A stretch of DNA of 64,000 nt from Trichomonas tenax. Lineage: Eukaryota; Parabasalia; Trichomonadida; Trichomonadidae. The translations under genes were made by a program, and so were the position numbers. The DNA is taken from positions 89,691 through 153,690 of the forward strand of contig JALKBU010000006.1 in the NCBI GenBank assembly GCA_023091735.1. The letters are read 5' to 3'. Within the stretch, counting starts at the first letter, position 1; each line of letters opens with the position of its first letter. Positions 59,992-64,000 of this stretch are shown here, one piece after another. The notes beneath the pieces are model-generated. The model did no database searches. It saw nothing but the letters and a program-made list of their open reading frames with translations, and was not told the origin of the DNA.

Positions 59992-61038
59992 TTAATCTTT
60001 GGCTGACAGTGGCACAGATCGGTTGCTCATCATAACCTCTGGTGGAATTTCCCACTTAACGTGAAGTGCAGATCTCGGTCGATCATCCTGAACGTCTTTG
60101 TTTGGAACATTGATTGGAGGAAGCACGGGCTGTTCAGGGAATTCCATTTGTATCGGGAGTTGCGGACGAGATTTCACATTGCTTATTGATGTTGAAGGAC
60201 GCTTCATCTTAATTAAACGAGCAGCAATAAGATTGACATCATTTGTAAGAATGTTGCATCTATTTTTGATTTGCTCAACCTCGCGTTTTGTTTCTGCAAT
60301 ATTTTTCTCAATTCGTTGCATGTCCATTCTAGACACAGCACGTGGACCCGGAATAGGCTTCACTGTATCGAGAATATTGATGGTATCAACAAGAAAACAC
60401 ATAATGAGTAACGGTGATTGCAAGAAATTATGTGCGTCGAAAAGTAAGTGAATTCCATATGACTCGCATACTTTTAATGCTACTTGGGCATTAGTTCTCG
60501 GGTCAGCGTACTTCAGTAGACTTTCATCACGAATATATGAATATAATAAGGCTCGAAAATGATATGAACCGATGAAGTTCTGTGTAATAGACGTGATGGG
60601 CCTCAGCTTTGTAAATGTGAGACTGCATGAATTTATCCATGAACATAGAATTGCTTCAGGATCGCTCAGGGAGAATATCTTTATTCTGCCAACCTTTTTA
60701 ACGAGGGTATTTGTGGGGATCTTGCGATCGAGGCTTGCCCACATATAGCATTCTATTAGATTTATCAGCGAAATTTCATCTATATCCGGCCTTTTGAAGA
60801 TTGATGCGTCGCCGTATCTATAGTATCCGTATTTGTGGAGCACATCAATGGGTGAATCTGTTTTTACATCGAAAATATAATTCGTTAACTGACAATATGT
60901 ATTGATATTATTGAAATACGCAATGTTTTGATCTAAACTGTCATTATCTATACCCTCACAGATCTTCTCTGCCTCTTGGTCGTGGCATTTATCACGCATA
61001 GTGTAAATAAGCCAAAGGAAATGCGCTTTGTTCTTCAT
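59992..61038 (-). CDS. Hypothetical protein with a possible calponin-homology-like region, 348 aa
   Basis: Residues about 85-215 contain a helical segment with CH-like spacing: AILCSWINSCSLTF, then FIGSYHFRALLYSYI, then NAQVALKVCESYGIHLLFDAHNFLQSPLLIMCFLVD. This is similar to the core of CH domains of the CAMSAP/parvin style, which bind actin or microtubules. A coiled coil around 235-275 (MQRIEKNIAETKREVEQIKN) follows, then a Pro-rich tail. The family link is weak. The ATG at 61038 opens the frame; no signal or membrane segment. Confidence 0.55.
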   Translation of the reverse strand: MKNKAHFLWLIYTMRDKCHDQEAEKICEGIDNDSLDQNIAYFNNINTYCQLTNYIFDVKTDSPIDVLHKYGYYRYGDASIFKRPDIDEISLINLIECYMWASLDRKIPTNTLVKKVGRIKIFSLSDPEAILCSWINSCSLTFTKLRPITSITQNFIGSYHFRALLYSYIRDESLLKYADPRTNAQVALKVCESYGIHLLFDAHNFLQSPLLIMCFLVDTINILDTVKPIPGPRAVSRMDMQRIEKNIAETKREVEQIKNRCNILTNDVNLIAARLIKMKRPSTSISNVKSRPQLPIQMEFPEQPVLPPINVPNKDVQDDRPRSALHVKWEIPPEVMMSNRSVPLSAKD

Positions 61039-62022
61039 AAAAAATAAAATCTACAAATTTTCGATTTTTGTGTTTTTGCAGTTTCCACATTGTTTAGAAT
61101 CTAAAAAATGATTTGACGAAAATTGAGCATTTTACAATTCTCGTTTACAAATGACACTTTTAATTATAATTGTCACGTTTACCTCATTTTACAACTTTGT
61201 TATATAACATGAAGCCAAAAGTTTTTGTTAAATAAATAAATAAATAAAATGTCAATCGGAAAGCATACAAGATGAGCACAAGCTATATCTCGCTCAGATT
61301 TAACTCGGCTCTTATCAATAGGAATGAATTATTTTTGCCATTCCATTTGATTCGAGACCAATCAAAAATTTCGAGCACATTAGTCCCACACACGTAAACC
61401 TATCTATGTAACGCAAATATTTCATCCAAATGTTCACTGGAGTCAATTTGGCCGAATTGATAAAGGCTTTTTCAAATTGGATTTAATATCGATGACGCAG
61501 CTATTTCGCATGAAAATAATTGATTTTATTTTTGACAAATTTGATTTGATTTCGGATCGTTCGTTTTTTTGCGATACCGAGGGCACAATGACCTCTAAGC
61601 AAATTGAAAGAGTCTTAAATTGCACAAAAAATACTATCCAAAAGCTTTATTAGATCATAATACCCTACCTTCCCTAACATTGAAAAATTTTCATGACCCC
61701 TACCCATGAACTAAAAAAAAACAAATTTTGTTACGTAAGTCACAATAAAACTTAAATCATTGAAAGCAAACAATGAGGTGTAAATATGCACATGTTTCTG
61801 CATATGAATACATGCTTAACACCGTGCAAAATAAGAAGATTGAAATTGTTATAAAATTTAGAATTTAGCTTAAAAACTTTCTTACTTGTTATAAAATAGC
61901 TATTGGAAATGTGGTGTTCACATGTACGAAAATATTATTCTTAATTTTGTAAAAAGAAGAAAATTTAAGATTTATCTATGAAAAATATACTTGTACCTCA
62001 TTCTATAGCTGCACGCGGCACC
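61039..62022. other. Spacer, 1.0 kb
   Basis: AT-rich. It includes TTTACAAATGACA-type and TTTACA repeats around 61130-61195, near the gene on the left. The only longer frame (61443-61625, minus) starts without context and is not convincing. Confidence 0.4.
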
Positions 62023-62178
62023 AGAGACTCCAAAGAAGAGCAAATTCAGAAGAAAACTTAAACGTCAAAGTTTTCTCTTGAACATCCGGTTTCTGCCGAT
62101 TCTTCAGTGGGTGAAGCCTTGTTAAAATACCAAGGCGAGGCAATCACCCGCTCGAGACTCGGCAGAATTTTGTCTCGT
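62023..62178 (+). ncRNA. Candidate structured non-coding RNA with a long interrupted hairpin
   Basis: A less AT-rich island in AT-rich DNA with strong self-complementarity. Hairpin A: AGAAAACTT (62051-62059) pairs with AAGTTTTCT (62068-62076) around an 8-base loop. Hairpin B: TTCTGCCGA (62091-62099) pairs with TCGGCAGAA (62159-62167); inside it 62107-62114 pairs with 62144-62151 (GTGGGTGA/TCACCCGC, one wobble) and GCCTTG (62116-62121) with CAAGGC (62131-62136). A possible closing helix is GAGAC (62024-62028) with GTCTC (62172-62176). The strand is uncertain because the helices are symmetrical. The 7+7 base internal loop recalls an H/ACA pocket, but no correctly spaced H or ACA box is seen. 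The family is not identified. Confidence 0.5.
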
Positions 62179-62431
62179 ATCATAGTTACATTTGATTGCT
62201 AACTCTGAAAAAATGCAATTTTACTTATAACTTTTCAAATACTTGCGTACGAATGATAATTGTTATGTATCTAAATACTAGACAACATGTATTAAAAAGT
62301 TTCGTTGTGATAATTGAGTACATTCAACTCTTTGGCCAAAATTTTTAACAGATTATCTCATCATTGTCAAAGTCATCAGCGACAAGGACCCATTCTGGTG
62401 CCATTTATATGTAGCGCAAGTTAGTATATAT

Positions 62432-62473
62432 CATTTGGTTATTTCATACCTTGCGGTATTTCATAACCAAATG
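62432..62473. repeat. Near-perfect hairpin near the left edge of the Maverick-like segment
   Basis: CATTTGGTTAT (62432-62442) pairs with ATAACCAAATG (62463-62473). After a symmetrical 3x3 mismatch, ATACC pairs with GGTAT around a TTGC loop. It lies where composition changes to very AT-rich sequence. Confidence 0.55.
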
Positions 62474-62589
62474 TTAGTTCTAACGTGTTTTAAATTTAAA
62501 AATCTATACTAGGTAAATACACCATAAATAAAATTTAAAAAATAAATATAAAAATAATAAATAAAATAATAAATATTTTTATTCAATAA

Positions 62590-62860
62590 ATGTCAAGTTA
62601 TATATATCAGTATTCTTTTCCAGAGAGATTACAGAAGTTGTTTAATACAGATGCTAAATTTAAAAATACTGATAAAGATCCTGAATATATATATTACTTT
62701 GCCATATGATGTTAAGTTTATTCCGTATTGTGATACAGTTATACAGAAGAATAGATTTTCGTATTTAACTAAGAATTACTTTTATAGTGAATCTGAAGAT
62801 AAGATTTATTATATTAATTATTATATGAATCTACATTTGTTTCATCACTTAATATATTAG
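62590..62860 (+). pseudogene. Frameshifted small gene of the Maverick-like segment
   Basis: ATG 62590 opens a frame (MSSYIYQYSFPERLQKLF...) ending at TGA 62707-62709. A different frame covering 62651-62860 continues with LPYDVKFIPYCDTV and ends YYMNLHLFHHLIY. The two overlap and look like halves of one gene joined by a one-base shift near 62690-62700. The function is unknown. Confidence 0.4.
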
Positions 62861-63196
62861 ATATTACTTTACCGGATACTTCTATAGGTTTTTTGAATTT
62901 AATTATATCATTGAATTCAAAGTTATTATTTAGTAAACTAATCAAATGAATAATATATGTTAATGAATTTCTAATGGATTCATCAATTATACTTTCTTTA
63001 AATATAATATCAGTATTTGGATAAATGGTACGTATACTATTGTTTGTCTTGGATCAAATGTTCTATCTATATAAATCCCACGTGATGTATTACCATCAGA
63101 TAATATTAAACTTCAATTATCAAAACTTAATCTGTATTTATCAAATACTAAACATTTAGATCTTTCGCTAATATATGAATAAGGAGCAACTGACAT
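62831..63196 (-). pseudogene. Minus-strand gene broken by a stop and a frameshift
   Basis: ATG at 63196 gives MSVAPYSYISERSKCLVF..., reaching TGA at 63113-63115 after 27 codons. The same frame then continues as SLILSDGNTSRGIYIDRTF. A shift near 63028 moves to another frame with NTDIIFKESIIDESIRNSL, which runs to a stop at about 62831. It is clearly one former gene, divergent from the intact gene at 63214. Confidence 0.45.
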
Positions 63197-63213
63197 TTTA
63201 AAATTAATAAAAC

Positions 63214-63819
63214 ATGAATTTCTATTTGAAATCGACAGATCCAGTAAATTACAATAAGATTAATATTAACACAGAAATACCATTATATGATAATGAGAAT
63301 ATTATGAAACGTATTAAAAACGTTTCTTTCAATTCAATTATAATTTTATGTGATGAAAACGATTACATAAAAATACAAACATCTTATAGTACTAAAACTT
63401 ATTATTTTACAACTATGACATCATTAAATTTGATATCTATACTACAATACTTACAACAAGTAGTATTTAGAAATGAAATTACAGTGAATTATAAAGATGA
63501 TACGACATTAGTATTATCTGGAGATATTACAAATATATTTGAATGTTCTCATAGAGCTAAATTAATATTAGGATTATATAATACATCATTACCATTATCA
63601 AAGAAAGATAATATTATAACAATATCATCAAGTCCAATTATTAATTATGATAATAACTTATTCATTAAATCTAATATAACTAATATATTTGGAATAACTA
63701 ATGAAAAGAAATTAGAATATATATCTTTAATTTCTAACATTAAAGAATTCATATTACCATTTGTACCTATTATTAGTAAAACACCTGGAAACTATATCAA
63801 GATAAAATCTTATGAATGA
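63214..63819 (+). CDS. Intact AT-rich gene of Maverick/virus style, 201 aa
   Basis: The protein starts MNFYLKSTDPVNYNKININ and is rich in Ile, Asn, Thr, Tyr and Lys with many alternating beta-strand-like segments (NSIIILCDENDYIKI, DDTTLVLSGDITNIF). It has no membrane helix or enzyme motif. An all-beta fold would suit a minor capsid or structural protein of a Polinton-like element, but I have no motif to prove it. It is the only unbroken frame of the segment. ATG at 63214, stop just before the RNA-like sequence at the window's end. Confidence 0.5.
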   Translation: MNFYLKSTDPVNYNKININTEIPLYDNENIMKRIKNVSFNSIIILCDENDYIKIQTSYSTKTYYFTTMTSLNLISILQYLQQVVFRNEITVNYKDDTTLVLSGDITNIFECSHRAKLILGLYNTSLPLSKKDNIITISSSPIINYDNNLFIKSNITNIFGITNEKKLEYISLISNIKEFILPFVPIISKTPGNYIKIKSYE

Positions 63820-63906
63820 AATACCCAGATGTTCGACAAGATGCAAGTCCCCTGCTTAATTTGTGAGGTTTATACAACGATAGCCATTTTGATGAATGCT
63901 TGCAGG

Positions 63907-64000
63907 AGGTTGCTACGGGGCAGACCCTAATCTTGAGGTCAGAGCTTCGGCAAAACTCTTAGTTTCAACCTGAGGAACAGTCCAGTGTCCTCTGCATAGT
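63907..64000 (+). ncRNA. Candidate RNase P/MRP RNA, 5' part, cut by the window edge
   Basis: A sudden GC rise follows the AT-rich segment. The stretch GAGGAACAGTCC (63972-63983) followed by TCCTCTGCATAG resembles conserved region I and flank of RNase P RNA (GAGGAAAGUCC then CUCCAUAGG). Directly before it, AGGTTG (63907-63912) pairs with CAACCT (63966-63971). Inside, GACC/GGTC and AGAG/CTCT form two more small helices, as expected for the P3 helix that precedes region I. The remaining conserved regions would lie beyond base 64000. The alternative is another structured RNA, or the opposite strand. Confidence 0.4.

Larger units (their letters stand above)
62590..63819. mobile_element. Decayed Maverick/Polinton-like segment
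   Basis: Very AT-rich stretch with three small genes of viral/Maverick style packed together, two broken and one intact, arranged as + / - / +. Codon use (many Asn, Ile, Tyr, Lys) differs strongly from the host genes. No polymerase, integrase or terminal repeat is in this part, so the assignment rests on composition, compactness and the style of the proteins. Confidence 0.4.

Noticed and set aside
62023..62190. H/ACA snoRNA assignment for the structured RNA
   Set aside because: The internal loop resembles a pseudouridylation pocket, but no ANANNA or ACA box lies 14-16 bases from it on either strand.

Overview
This window is nuclear DNA from a microbial eukaryote, most likely a parabasalid (trichomonad such as Tritrichomonas or Trichomonas). 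The sequence evidence: it is AT-rich and compact, with apparently intronless genes on both strands. Intergenic spacers are short, and several start codons sit a few bases after an initiator-like TCA(+1)YW element (clearest at actin and a Rab gene). The gene families are typical of trichomonads: many divergent Rab GTPases, CAMK-like kinases, Sel1-repeat kinase-like giants, a papain-type cysteine protease, a divergent actin, and Maverick/Polinton-like debris. The species assignment is an inference; no rRNA marker is present.

Layout. 1-7 kb: a small hypothetical gene, a PX-domain protein, a Rap/Ran-GAP-like protein and a multi-pass transporter. 8-24 kb: actin, two coiled-coil proteins, one intact Rab, a thioredoxin-fold-like ER membrane protein, a secreted Lys/Glu-rich protein, a PGP-repeat (SHIPPO/STPGR) protein, a Rab with a premature stop, a second intact Rab, a CARMIL-like leucine-rich-repeat protein and an N-BAR-like protein. 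23.0-23.6 kb holds a foldback repeat with two identical 168-bp arms. 24.8-33.7 kb: an Akt-like PH-kinase and a giant pseudokinase with two Sel1 arrays. 34.0-34.9 kb: small ORFs of mobile-element type, one frameshifted. 35.7-46.6 kb: a NAP1/HEM (SCAR/WAVE complex) homologue fused to ankyrin repeats, a calmodulin-like protein, a hypothetical protein, an Mrd1/RBM19-like RNA-binding protein, an ATG13-like HORMA protein, a HAD phosphatase and a large polytopic membrane protein. 46.6-50.8 kb: gene-poor, with inverted and direct repeats. 50.9-61.0 kb: a CAMK-like kinase, AP-3 beta, tRNA-Ile, a tail-anchored helical protein, a broken cysteine protease, VPS51 and a CH-like protein. 61-64 kb: a strongly foldable candidate ncRNA, a decayed very AT-rich Maverick-like segment and, at the edge, a sequence resembling the 5' part of RNase P/MRP RNA.

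How the genes relate. There is no operon structure. Two functional themes recur. One is actin and membrane shaping: actin, the HEM-ankyrin protein, the CARMIL-like protein, the N-BAR protein and the Akt-like kinase. The other is endosome/Golgi traffic and autophagy: Rabs, PX, AP-3 beta, VPS51 and ATG13. This co-occurrence is probably chance in a genome rich in both classes. The observations most worth checking are the HEM-ankyrin fusion, the three-helix ncRNA candidate at 62.0-62.2 kb, the RNase P-like sequence at the right edge, the tRNA-Ile with a GAT anticodon, the foldback with identical arms, and two fresh pseudogenes that keep their active-site motifs.
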